From contig NW_023503501.1 in NCBI RefSeq assembly GCF_014529535.1, forward strand, positions 4,904,150 to 4,968,149: DNA of 64,000 nucleotides, in the 5' to 3' direction. This document shows positions 13,248 to 26,100 of the stretch, in pieces. The stretch comes from Bradysia coprophila (Eukaryota > Arthropoda > Insecta > Diptera > Sciaridae). Position 1 is the stretch's first letter. The number at the start of each line of letters is the position of its first letter. Both the position numbers and the translations under genes were made by a program. Below the pieces are notes generated by a model that saw only the letters and a program-made list of their open reading frames with translations, was not told the origin of the DNA and did not search any database.

Positions 13248-14116
13248 GTGATTTAACCTCTTACATCAGAACCTCTCAAAAACGACGTCGAAGAGTCACT
13301 GTGGTTTGTTAACATATCGTCAAAATTTAGGTGAATTGACAAGAAATCAGGGTCAAATCATCCAGAAAAGGTTCAAACTGGTCACAAAATCGCACTAGTC
13401 GCAACTTAAAAGTGCGTCCATATTCGACAACTCACTCGAATATAAGAAAATGAAAGTGCACCTTCTGAGTTCAAATATAGCAAAACGGAATGAAAGCGGT
13501 TGACTCTGAGGCCACCTTTACAAATGTGCAAACAATTGTTCAATGTGGCTTGACATGATTCGGATTATAAACAAAATTTTCATGCATAATAACAACGTAC
13601 GCCAATATTGGAATGCGTTGATAATACATAAAGTTCAGAACAATCGTAATTTTCAAATAAATTTTCAAATAAAAACAGTCCCATCGATAAAGCAGATACA
13701 GAATGAATCTCTAAAATGAACACAATGAACTCGATGAACACCTAACACGAGTGACACGACGAAAGCAAAAAAAAAGAACTAAATGTGGCGCTGTCACTTC
13801 AAGATCATTTTTCTGTAATCATTTGCTGCGCGAGGACGTTTCAACTATACTTACACTTTAAATGTTAATGTATTGTGGACACGTAAAATAATTCGTTAAT
13901 GAAACGTCGAGTAGGTGTGTGATGATAACATAATTTTTTGGTGCATAATGAAAACGAAATTCAATTGAAAACAAAGTTTAATAGAAAAAAGTAAAAATTT
14001 TAGTGGTGCCGTGTTCAACGCGTATAATACAAAATCACCGAATATTGTTAAGGCTGTGTGCATTGTGTATGAACACAGTTTGAATTGAAATTTAAGCGCT
14101 TTTGGTTTTTCCATAT
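13248..14116. other. Probable spinster promoter and 5' UTR region
   Basis: No coding sequence is seen. The stretch directly precedes the spin start codon and should contain its 5' UTR; no distinctive core promoter element was found. The antisense open frame at 13896-14273 overlaps spin exon 1 and is judged a shadow. Confidence 0.4.
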
Positions 14117-17100
14117 ATGTCCTTACACAAATATATGAAAGTCGAAGAAAATACCGCCGCTCCAGAAATGGAGCCAAGCGGTGGACATGGACTACCGTCA
14201 ACAGATTCCAGTCAACAATTGATGACTGATTCGGTGTCGCTAGACTCAAATGGGTCAAGGCGACGAACATCAAGACAGTATGCCGGTTTTGGTGGCATTT
14301 CTGCGACCGAATGGTTCACAGTGTTAGTGTTATGTTTCGTTAATTTAATTAATTACATGGACCGATTTACCATCGCTGGTGAGTAAATTCCGCTTTTTTT
14401 CCCCGGTGTTTGTTTTATCAATTCTTTTGTTTATTTCCATTGGATTGACGTGCAAGGAAAGAATTTGAATTAAAATGAAAATGACTTGATGCAATGACAA
14501 TGGTTTGTGGTCTTGGTATAACATTAGCAACATTATGACATCAAAAAGTCTTAGTGGGGAAAGGCAATTTAATTTGATTTCTTCATTTGTTTGTTATGTT
14601 GAATCGACTTGTTGGGTATTGACATTTTGAAAGAAATAATTCAATGAAACTGTTGACCCAGTTCATCACCATAATTGCTAAGATTTTTAGATCTTACCGT
14701 TCTGATTTGCTCATTGATTCAATAAAATTGAGAGATTGCGCGATCGATACGGTGTTAGATTTTTGAAAATAATGATTCGAGCTAATCAAATGTTATCTAA
14801 TCAAATTTCGAACGTGTCATTCATCTAAAACATTCCTAAGATTCGTTGGTGACTTATTCAACAAATCAATGATTCTTCATCATTGATTTCTCCGAAGACT
14901 GAATGACACCCATTGATAAAATTGGTTTGTGAATAGGAAACCGGTTCTCCTTCAATAAAAATCGCGCGAAAATCGGTATGCACTAGACTAAGTCATAGAG
15001 TTAAATTGGCAAATCGGTGAAATTTTCACTAAAAATGTGTTCAACTGTGTGCAAAAATGAAATGAGTTTGCACATGACTGTACAAACACGAAATAAAAAA
15101 TGTCAAACAAATTGTTTACATAGTCGCTGGTGTCTGTTTATGACGTTAACCCAGTATTTATTTCCGTTTTGACAACATCGAATGTTAGCTGTAATCACAA
15201 AACGAAATGGAGTATGAGACCGATGCTGAAAAAGGAACACTAACACGAAGAAGTAAATAAACAAAACATAAATTTCATGAAAATAAATAAACAAAAAACG
15301 GCAATTAATGTCGACTGTTTATGCAATCGAGGGCTTTTCCCATGCACTTAATTGTAATTGCATCTTTCAACAGTAATAATGTGGTTGATGTGGTTCGGTC
15401 TCATTTCATTCACTGATTGTAAACAAACATTTCATTTGGGGATTCTACCAGGTGGAACTATTTGTCATTGGCAATTTGTTTATATTTACACTTTTCCTTC
15501 GTGCTTATCACTGTACAGCACTGGTAGACGGTATAACACTTCCCCTACATATACACACATAATTCCTTATCGGCTGCCTGTGCACCTATTCCGTTTGCTA
15601 AATTGGATTTACTTATCTTTTCAATACATTTCCAACATTGTCGTCCGTTAACAAATCAATTCATTTGTTATACGTAAATGCTGTTGGTATTTTAAGTTTA
15701 TCTCTTCGGAAATTCACATTTGTTTTGCATTCCGATGTTTACCCAATAAAAGTTTCGTTTCGGATGAATTGCAGATCCATTCAACGCTTTTTGACTATTC
15801 GTACTTTTTTTAACGTAAAACTTAAAATTCAAAATTTCGTAAAGCAATCAGAGCTTACGTAAGAATTCGTTAAACTTCATTCAACTTCATAGGGGGAAAT
15901 TTAAAGCAAAAATAATTTCAACAAAAAATGAGCAAATCTAGAGGCTCGTGACCGGTGTAAATATAAATCTCGTGGACGAGGTGCGTGCTACATTAAATTA
16001 TATAATTTGTGTAATTGATTTGATGGCGAGACATATGTAAACGTATTGCCTATTCCATTGGCGTCAACGAGACTTGAAGAACCGACGACTGTAATTTACT
16101 TTTCCTCCATATACCACATTACCATTTGTATGCTAAAACAAAGCTTTGAAATTAGGAAATGTACTAGCCGAATATTGCGTGATCGGGAGACATTACGGAA
16201 AGTTCTCGTATTCCGCAAAATATTTCTGTTTCACAGTTGAATTTTCCTACTAACATCACCATGCATCGTACGATGTTTTTCCTCATATTACGATTCGATT
16301 TTATTTTTAAATTGTACTCATACAATCGCATCTATAATTACACCTTCTTGCCAGAAGCTTAGCGGTAATATCGAAATTCTATGGGAAACTCATCGATCAA
16401 ACTGGCGTATTCCATTCGGATAAAATTAGCGTGTCTTATGGATGTGAGCAATGCGATGAAAAAAAAAACTTTTTGTTTACTTGTCGTGGAAATGATTTGA
16501 TGATTTATTTGAATGATTCATTAGCATTTATTAAATGAGAGCAATAAAATGTAACACTCAAATCCGAAAATGGTTTTAAATTTACATTCTCCCATAAATT
16601 AGCAACTACATGCTATCGATAGAGTCGAGTTTCTTATAAATTTGATTAACATTCTAAAAATTGTGTCTTATTCAATCGGGTGATTTTCCTCTACATGACA
16701 TGATAGGATTATATGTAACGCAGACATAATAATAAAGCAATTGCAGCACGTACACTTCCGTCTCAAATCGTAAGATTAAAATAAAACCGTCAACCTTTCA
16801 ACTGCGTTCAGAAGAGAGATTTTATTACTTAAAACACTGCATTACCGCTTAATACAATAAAATGTATGGTTAACACACTTACAATCTCTCGTTAATATGC
16901 TAAAAGGTTAACCACAACAAGAGATCTGAATGTTTATTTTGAGCGCTCTCGGTTAGTACGGTTCGTTCATATTATATTAGATTGAAGGCACATTGAAATG
17001 GAAAGAAATTCCTTTCTCCCTAGTCTCTTCAATAAATTTTACATTTTTTTAAAGATTAATTCAGTTGAGTTAATTAGTTAAAATTACGATTGGGTTCATA

Positions 17101-20100
17101 TTTGTACTGTGTACAGTATCGTTCGACTAAACAGAATCAGTCCCCGAGTCATCAGTTCAAAGCATGGTGATTATATGAATAGTAAAACAAAAATCGGTCC
17201 AGTTATTTAACAGATGTTATTTAATGTAACAACAGCTTTAAATGCTAATTGTTTTGGGTTAAGTGAGAGGGGTAAACTACTGGGCGGATTAGTGTCCAAC
17301 ATATTACCTTCTATTTAGTCAAAAGACATTCGAATCACCTCTGTGAGAACATTTACCTTCCAGTTAATCAAACTTATCGAATTTATCGAGTTTAATTCGA
17401 TTGCACAATTGAACAATTTGACTGAATGTAATTTCCAATTGTCGGAGCATTTCATCTACAGTTGTTCACCCCTCGATGTTGAGCAATCACATGTATCAAG
17501 TACATTAAAATTTTCTGCTGATGTAATTAACTTTCAATAAAAATTCAATATAATTAGCAAGTAAATGAGTTAAGTAATTAATGTTATCACGCGATACGGC
17601 GATCCAATTTTATTCACACTTCTACGTTTTGATTTGATTGTACAATTATGAAATTATTATTGGAAAAGGGTTCCCTGTTCGCATTATTTAAGTTCTCTTA
17701 GAGAGACTGAATAAGACTACTGTTTCGCACACATAAATATCCCACTTTTGTATCTGAGCTGCTCTTCTACTTTTCTATTATTTGTCATTTGAAATGGCAT
17801 GCGATATCTTAGACTAAAAGTTCTGATAAAATCAGCATCAGTTCTGTATACGTCGTTTCATTTTGTATCATTAAACTGACCTTGCTCATTCAATAATTAA
17901 TTTTTTCTATAAGCCACTTTCATTGCTATATTTACTCAGCAAAAAATGTGAACGAAACAATTTTAGTCGAGAGCAATGGGGCATAGAAGTTTTAACTAGT
18001 TTTTTTTTGTATTCGACGCAAAACATATTCTAAGCAAAGAATTGTTATACAAAGTGCTTCTAAAATGCACCGATTCTTTTTATAAACGTAATTGAAAAAA
18101 AAAAATATTTTACCCCAAACGGACAGCCGGTAAATATTTGACGGATGCCAAATCTTATAATCAAAAACATCTGCGGTTCCTACAAATTATTTTTTAGGCT
18201 GAATCATAAGTTTATTGCAAGATATTCGTTGGGCAGAGTAAGTAAAATACTTTCAGTGATCAAAAACTGAATTTTCTGACCGCCCCGGTTTCAATATTTC
18301 GATTTTGGCAGCTGTACTGTCTACATTTTGTTTAAATAAAAACTTTTCAATTAATATTGGTGCATTTTAAAGGTATAGAACAGTTTTTTGCTTAAAATAA
18401 TGTTTTGTGTCGATTAAAAACAAATTTTGAAAACTTTAATCCGCCGTTGTAGTCTTTCTTATTAACAGAATCATCCGTAATGACAGCCGCTATTTAAATT
18501 TATGCAATTCGGTGGTCATATTTGTAACTTCCGCAGTCTGTATGAAATATCGTATGAACGTATTTTACGGCTTAACCTTAGATTGACAATCTGACATCTA
18601 GTGCGATAATATATACCTCCATCATACGATTCTTGTTACATAAATAACTATTTTGTCTCTTCGCACAAAGCAACGTTTCCAACTCTACGACTTTCCTTTT
18701 CAAGCGCTAGAACGGTCATACCGTCAACGGTCTTAACCGTCATAAACTTTATAGAAAATTAATTAAATCAATTTAAAAATTAAATTTGCATTGCAAGGCC
18801 TTTGTCAAGCAACTTGAAAATATCTAAAATTTGAGATATTCTCTCTCGTATGCATTGTTCAACTGGTGTCCTATTTGCTATATTTACCTCTAACGCTAAA
18901 AAGACCTCCCAAACAAACTACAATAAATTTTCCGAGTTATAACTCCTTAATTTTCCAACTATAATCGAAGCAGATGTTTGTTTTGCAACCGTTATTTTTT
19001 ACCAATGACAATGGCTCACATAAATATTAATCAGTACTGGATCATATAACTGTTTACACAAATGACATGACTTACGACTCTTTTTTTCCTCTCGATTATT
19101 CATAACGATGATGAACCGAACATGTAATAAGCAGATAAAAAAGGGATGCTTGCTTTGTAGCCGTATTACGTATAATATTTACACACTGAAATGTACACTC
19201 ACACACACCTTTTCGATGCCGGTCCTTATTCATATTTCAATGTTTCGTCTAGGAATACGATGTGTGGTAAAAGAATTGTAATCTGATTGTTACAAAGTAG
19301 ATTCAATTGTTATTGTTGTGTTGAATGAGCGTCATATTTAATGGAAGGTATTTTTATTGGAAAAGAATGAATAATGTTTTCGGATGGCGTGTTCTATGAA
19401 TGGATAACCAGAATAAGATACACATTAAAGCACCAGCATAATTCGAGGACATTTAACTGTTCTATTTCTCAATACTTTTTTTCTTCATTCGATGAAAACA
19501 GAAATACAATTTTCCTATTTCACTGTTAATTGAAACATGGAAAAGTAAAAGGAAAAAACCAATCATTTTAATCACGTCAACGTAAAACCATAGAGGTATG
19601 AGTAATGGCATTTGTTTACCAGTCCAATAAAGATAGCTCCGATGACAAGTTCATGTCTGAGGGAAATGTTTGTCATTTGACGTAAATAATAGATAATTCT
19701 AATATCAACGTTTGATGTTACTTTTCATCACTTACCTTCCATTCTAGCAACCGAATCATAATTACATTACATTACTGCTGTAATATATAAGAGACGTGTT
19801 ACGTATGCGAGAGCTTGCGCGAGTATTAGAAGCGAAATTTCATGTACATCTTTGTTGTGGCGAACCCGAGGTCAACAATCACACTTAAAATTGATTTTTC
19901 ATTTTACTCCCGAGTTCTATATTGCATATTACACCCGCGAAAGTTCATGGAATTTCATAAAACGAACGATTTTTGACCCGCTTGTAAAGTGAAACGTTAT
20001 CCTACACTCAGGATATAATTTGATATTTCGTATCACGATGAGCAAACGTACCCTTGGACGCTGAAGCCCTTGGACACTTTGACTCGTCTGGATACGAAAT

Positions 20101-23100
20101 ATCAAATTGCTTTCCTGGTACAGTAATGCACTATTACTCACCACACCACCGGAAAATGACTCATTACTTCATTCATGAAATGACTCACGCAATGGTTTAG
20201 AACTTTATATTTGCCTTGCGTGATTGTTGCGTTTGCATTCGGCTCAATCCTCACACCTGGTAAATAATATTTTGGTGGACTTGTTTATATGGTCTAGACA
20301 TAATCCAATTATTACATTTGACTGCTTTCAATTTGATTACTTCTTACTGCAGTTGGGGCACTTGTAGGTCGACGCTGTAAAAACACAGGTTTTTATTATT
20401 AAGGAAGTCATTGCCTTTAATTCTGATCCTTCAAAAAATGATTAAAGCGCCATTGCACCGTACGTTATCTCTTACTACTACTATATAATGTGACTCTATC
20501 GACTAGAGATTAACCAGCCTGCATGGAATATATCAAACAGATTACAACGAAATTAGTTTTCGGTGTAATAAATATAATGTGAAGTGATAAGTTCATGTTT
20601 CCATAAGTCGTTTGTCAGGTTCTAATTGCTCGGTAATTAACACTAACCCTATACAACAAATATATTTTATAAATTTGCGATATATTTACACAGTCAGAAT
20701 TTGCCGGAAAAAAAATGATTTCTTATCAATGCTATTAGGAAAGGAAAAATGAAATAAAAAAAACTCTACGAATTTGTACGCATCGGAAAAATCAGTCAAC
20801 CTTCAGTTGTATAACCGTTAAGTGTTAAAAAAATCGTTTGGTGTTTTGGTTTGAATAATGTTCTTATTCACCAACGAGGTGTGCCGATATACAAGGACGT
20901 GCAAACCCTTTAATTTCTCTAATCTAATCTGTGGTTTATGTGTCCTCGCACTACTTTCACCGGTAGCTTGTGTAAACCCTAGTCCAACCGGTATCTATCG
21001 ATATGAAGAGACTACGCCCATGACAGCAGTAACCGAATCGCATTCATCAGCTGAGTCTATTCCACCACCACCACCACCAATTGATGTAAGAACTGTAGAC
21101 CTCAAACGACAATAATCATTTGCTTAAGAACTAGTACTTGCTAGACGTGAAACGAGAAACTCGTCCCAAATCGAGTAGTAGTTCTTACCAAGTGATCAAA
21201 GTCAATGCATGACAGACAATTTAGAGAAACTACTTTAGGATTGTCCTGGAATTTTTCTGGAAGATTGGTCCTCTGAATTGGGTATTCCGGTAAAGTGGAT
21301 GCCATCCAATTTCAGTGATGAACCCATATCATCAAGACCGCTGTGCTTGGATTCCAATATGCAATTACAAGCAAAACAATGCAGTAAAGACGCTGGGTGG
21401 ATGCCTTATAATAGAACCTGTAACCACACACTAGAAAGCTATGACTTAGCTGATAAATGTCCACATGGATATGAACTAGTCACTGATGACATTTGCATAG
21501 AATTACACTCAACAGAAGTGTTTCGCAGTGAAATGTGTAGAGAGAACCTATACCCGTTAACAATATTCAATCTGACCAATCACGAACTGGATGCTCTGTT
21601 TACATATTTACGGAGAAAATCTCGCGACGCATTGTTTTGGCTTCCTGCCATGCATATAAGTAAATACAACACATCTTTGCGAATTGGAAATAGTTACTCT
21701 ATTGACGACATAGGGCTGCAATGGACACTGCCCGCATTTAACGGTGAACGTGTAGTTTTACATGACAATTTTCCGACTTGTAGTTACGAATCCGACGGAG
21801 GCTGCCTAGCATTCACACCGTATTTGAACGGTGATAATAGATTCAATACGTCCATTATCAATTGTAATGGTAACTTTTGGCATTCGTTTTGTTTATTCAG
21901 AAAAAATGATACACTTCGTCCGCTTGCTTGTCCCGACGGTTATGTTGCACCGCTGATGCCTATATGGGATGAAATTCATTGTTCAGCAATTCACCACTTT
22001 GACCCATTGCCCATTACAGAAGTTTCAAACACACTTCTTCACGAAACTTGTCCGGAAGAGGAAGCTTATCAGTTGAATTCAGTTGCCTCGACATTTAACT
22101 TCGAACTATTAGCAAAACATTCAAATCTTTCGTTATCTGACCGTTGCCTCTTTGGTCTTACTCCGCAACATGTGGCAGTAAATTCGTTATTTTTCGTTAA
22201 TTCAATATATGTACGTTGGCCCGATTTTGTAAACTGGGATCTATCGATGGGATTACGTGAATTCAATGTGAATTCAACAGATATTCTCGCCGCTAATGAT
22301 CGTGGAAAGTGGTTGTGGGAATCGCATTGTGTTACATGCATTGTTTGCACCAAAAAAGTGTTATATAGGAGACCCGTTCTCGAACTGACGTACGACTCAA
22401 TCAGAGACAGGTTAACGCTATCTATTATCAATGTCAATTTCCTGATGCCAAGATTCACAAATAATTTACCGTTTATGTGTTTCGCTTTGGTTAACAGCCA
22501 GTATACATATAACCTTAAGGCTGATTTAATATCCACTAGCTGGAATGAGCTCTATGACATCCAGCTGATTGGTACAGGGCAATATTGGTGTCATGGACAT
22601 GCTATTCACTCAGCAGTTAGAATAAAAACAGCAGACGTGTTTGCTCGCGTTACTGTTATGAGTATGAATGCTGAATTTGAGTGTCGATCAGGGGGATGTA
22701 GTAATTTTGACAATTTGTTCAGAGATTTTTTGTATTCATGCAACTGGAATGGACATTTGATAATAAATCCGGCTCATATTCGTTTAGAAAATGTAACAAA
22801 CATGATAGTTGTATATCCTGATGATCATAACAGATTCGCCAACATTCTCTTCCACGTTAGTGTACATGTATTAGACGAAAAGGCGCTTTGTAATGAAAAG
22901 AACGAACTGAATCTGTCCGACGAGATGTTGACATCGTACTTCATTCGACAGAAATTCGTTCAAATTTCCAATCTGCAAAATCAGCATATGAATTTTCGAA
23001 TTCGTTCAGTAAATTCAACCGATTTTTGCTTGCCATCATCGATATCAACCCTGGCTGAAGTCAATTGGCTGGGAGCGAGAATCGGTGAGAGAGTTGAATC

Positions 23101-26100
23101 GGTGGAAAATTGCATGGATTCAAATGGTAGGCCACTACAAAGAGATTGTGTAGGGAATGCATTGCATGGTGCACAGTGGGTGCGATTATCATCCGAAAGA
23201 GAATGTGTCAGAGAAGAGTCTTCCGATTTAACAGACGATTTGCAATACTTAGTCAATAACTTTGAACATCCAGATCAAACGGAGGACATTATTGAGAGAG
23301 TTAGACACCTGGTAGCTGACGCAAGCGATAGATTCGTCCGCATGGACGTTTATTTTGTTAGTAAAATAGTGGGTAGGGCAACGAGTTTCTTGGACGAAAG
23401 ATCGTTTTCTATGACAGAATTGAAACATTTGTTTGTGATTTACAACAATGTCATGCAGATCGACCACAAAGTGGCTAGATCATCTGCAGCCTTCAATTCA
23501 ACAAACGTTTTGTTGGAGTCGTTGGATCTGACCCTCATACACGAAGCTAATGCATTGTTCGCTTCGAGGAGAAGCGACCTCGAAGAAATTCAATTGGTTA
23601 ATGTATCTATCACAGCAGAATCACTTGCAATCAGTGACGATCCTGGAATTGTTATTAGCACCTCTCCAATGTTAATTAATATCGTCATCGATCCAATGTT
23701 GACGGACGTTAGTGGCGTCGCTGTATTGAAACGTAAAGGCGGCTTCAGTTTCGACTCTGATTCTGCAGGACTTGGAGATTACTCCGTACAGAAATTATAT
23801 AGAAATCAATCCTCGAATGATTTACTATCACAGCCCGATTTACATGTAGCTTCATTTCTTCCAGAGAGTGTACTGGTAAGCATACTAAAGATGAGACCAG
23901 ACGCTAAGCTCGTTTTTTCCATATTCTACAATGACGTTCTCTTCCAGACGGTTGATAATGCGACATATATTAAGTCTGACGGTAAAATCATTGCTGTGTC
24001 AGTGCCAGGGTTAAAGAAATTGCCAGGTTGGCTTCCAATTTATGTGAAACCTGAGAGTTCGATCAATGATTATTGTGGCTACTGGGATTTCAGTAGCACA
24101 GATGGCTGGTCTGAGACCGGATGTTTTCGAGCGGGCCAAAATCCAATGACGAACGTGGTCATGTGCTCTTGTGATCACCTAACCCATTTCGCTTATCTGT
24201 TAAAGGGCAACTCTTCACACTTTGAAGAGATTCATTTGAGATCACTGCAGGGAATCACAGTTCTGGGATGTACGTTATCGTTGATTGGAATTATCGGCAT
24301 TTACATTACAGCTATGCAATTCCGGTCTTGGCGCTCAAAGACCAGCACCAAATACCTTCTTCAACTGTCAACAGCGATTGCATTCCAAATGATTTTGCTA
24401 GCGTTTGTGAACACAGCACCCACAACCCAAGCACTGTTGCTAACCAATAATGAGGCATGGTGCATTGTAATTGGTGCACTTTTGCATTATTTCGTTTTGG
24501 CCATGTTTTTCTGGATGTTGATCATCGCGTACCTACAGTTCATACGTTACGTTATCGTCTTCCATCATGGTAAGACGCCTCGACTGTTGCTCAAATCATC
24601 CCTTCTCGGATGGAGCTTACCGACCATTCCAGTATTATTGGTCATTGCCATTGACCGGTACACGTACGTTCCCGATTTGGAATATTCCGAATCTCAGATC
24701 TGTTATCCATCCGGCTATTCTTTGTATTTCGGCATTTTGCTACCGATTGGCATTATAGTCGGAGCGAATCTGGTGATTTTTATCTTGGTCAACTACAATT
24801 TGTTACGGGGAACAAATGCTGTGTGCAAATCCGGTGATCGTACCACAAAATTATCTCAATTGCGCCTGTCGATTTTCCTGTTCTTCCTGTTAGGATTAAC
24901 ATGGATATTCGGTCTGTTATCGACGGCTTTCTCTGAGACAAGCATCGTCTTCTCGTATCTATTTTGTCTGACTTCTACGTTACAAGGATTTGTTATGTTT
25001 TTGTATTTTGTTATTCTGGATCCGGTGGCTCGAAACTTGTGGATCTATTTCTTCAGGCGGTTGTGTTGTAGCAAGAAAGGTATGATTGACATACGAAAAG
25101 AGAATAGTTCAAAGGATTCATATTGAACGAACAAAGTGCGGAAAAATAAGATGAAATATAGCACCGTCCATCGTAGAATAGAATGTTAAAAAGAAAATGA
25201 ATTCAAATTTCAAAGTTCAAAATGTTTTCGAAGGTTTGGTAGTACCACACTCCCATACTTACGGAAATGGTTCACATCATAAGCGTTAACAATGTTAATC
25301 TATGACATGTGACTACACTTAGTGTGGTGTCAATTAATTGTTATGAACACAATACCATTTAGAGAGACACTTATAGAAATATCGAATTCCAGTAAATGTA
25401 TGAATTGTATCATCTATCAAATATGGTGACCAAATTGAACATAGATTTGCTTTTAGAAATGATAACGCAGCTCATAGATTTATCATTAGATAATCATTTA
25501 CATCAGTAATCCAAACGAAGTTTGATTGATGGATAAACTATCTATATGACAGTTTCAATTAGTTTTTAAACAAATAAAGTTTTATGTATCAACATTGTAT
25601 TACGTATATATCTATAGTGGTTGTTTCAGTTGTTGTACATACGTACCATGTAAATCGTTATTGAAATAAAATGTGTTACGTGAAATGGAACAGAAAAAAA
25701 TTATTTATTTTAGAGATCTAACCGAGAGATCGGTTGTGGCTGCCGTTGGAAAGAGCGATAGTTAATTGCTATATTTTCGGTTATATTGCTGACTGAGTTC
25801 CAAGAGGTACTATTTGGGCCAAACAACCGACCCATCAGAGACTTCGACTAACCAATGTTATCCTAATTCTAAGATACTATTTGAATAGTTAAGTAGATAC
25901 GAGACGTGCCACATTAGCGAATTATTATATTTTTCGAATAGTTTTTTGTTAAACACTTAAAGAAAACTTCTATTGACAACGTCAGCCTAATTGGAAGAGA
26001 GATAAATTGTTAAAATTTCATTTTTCCTATAATTCCCTAATGTTACACGTTAAGTTTCTGCATTTAATTACTCATTTATTGTAGCTAGATGATCGTAATA

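Noticed and set aside
13896..14273. 125-codon antisense frame overlapping spin exon 1
   Set aside because: Shadow of the spin start exon and its 5' UTR; no motif.
22069..22536. 155-codon antisense frame inside the GPCR exon
   Set aside because: It overlaps a clearly coding exon with Cys and glycosylation patterns on the + strand; no domain on the - strand.
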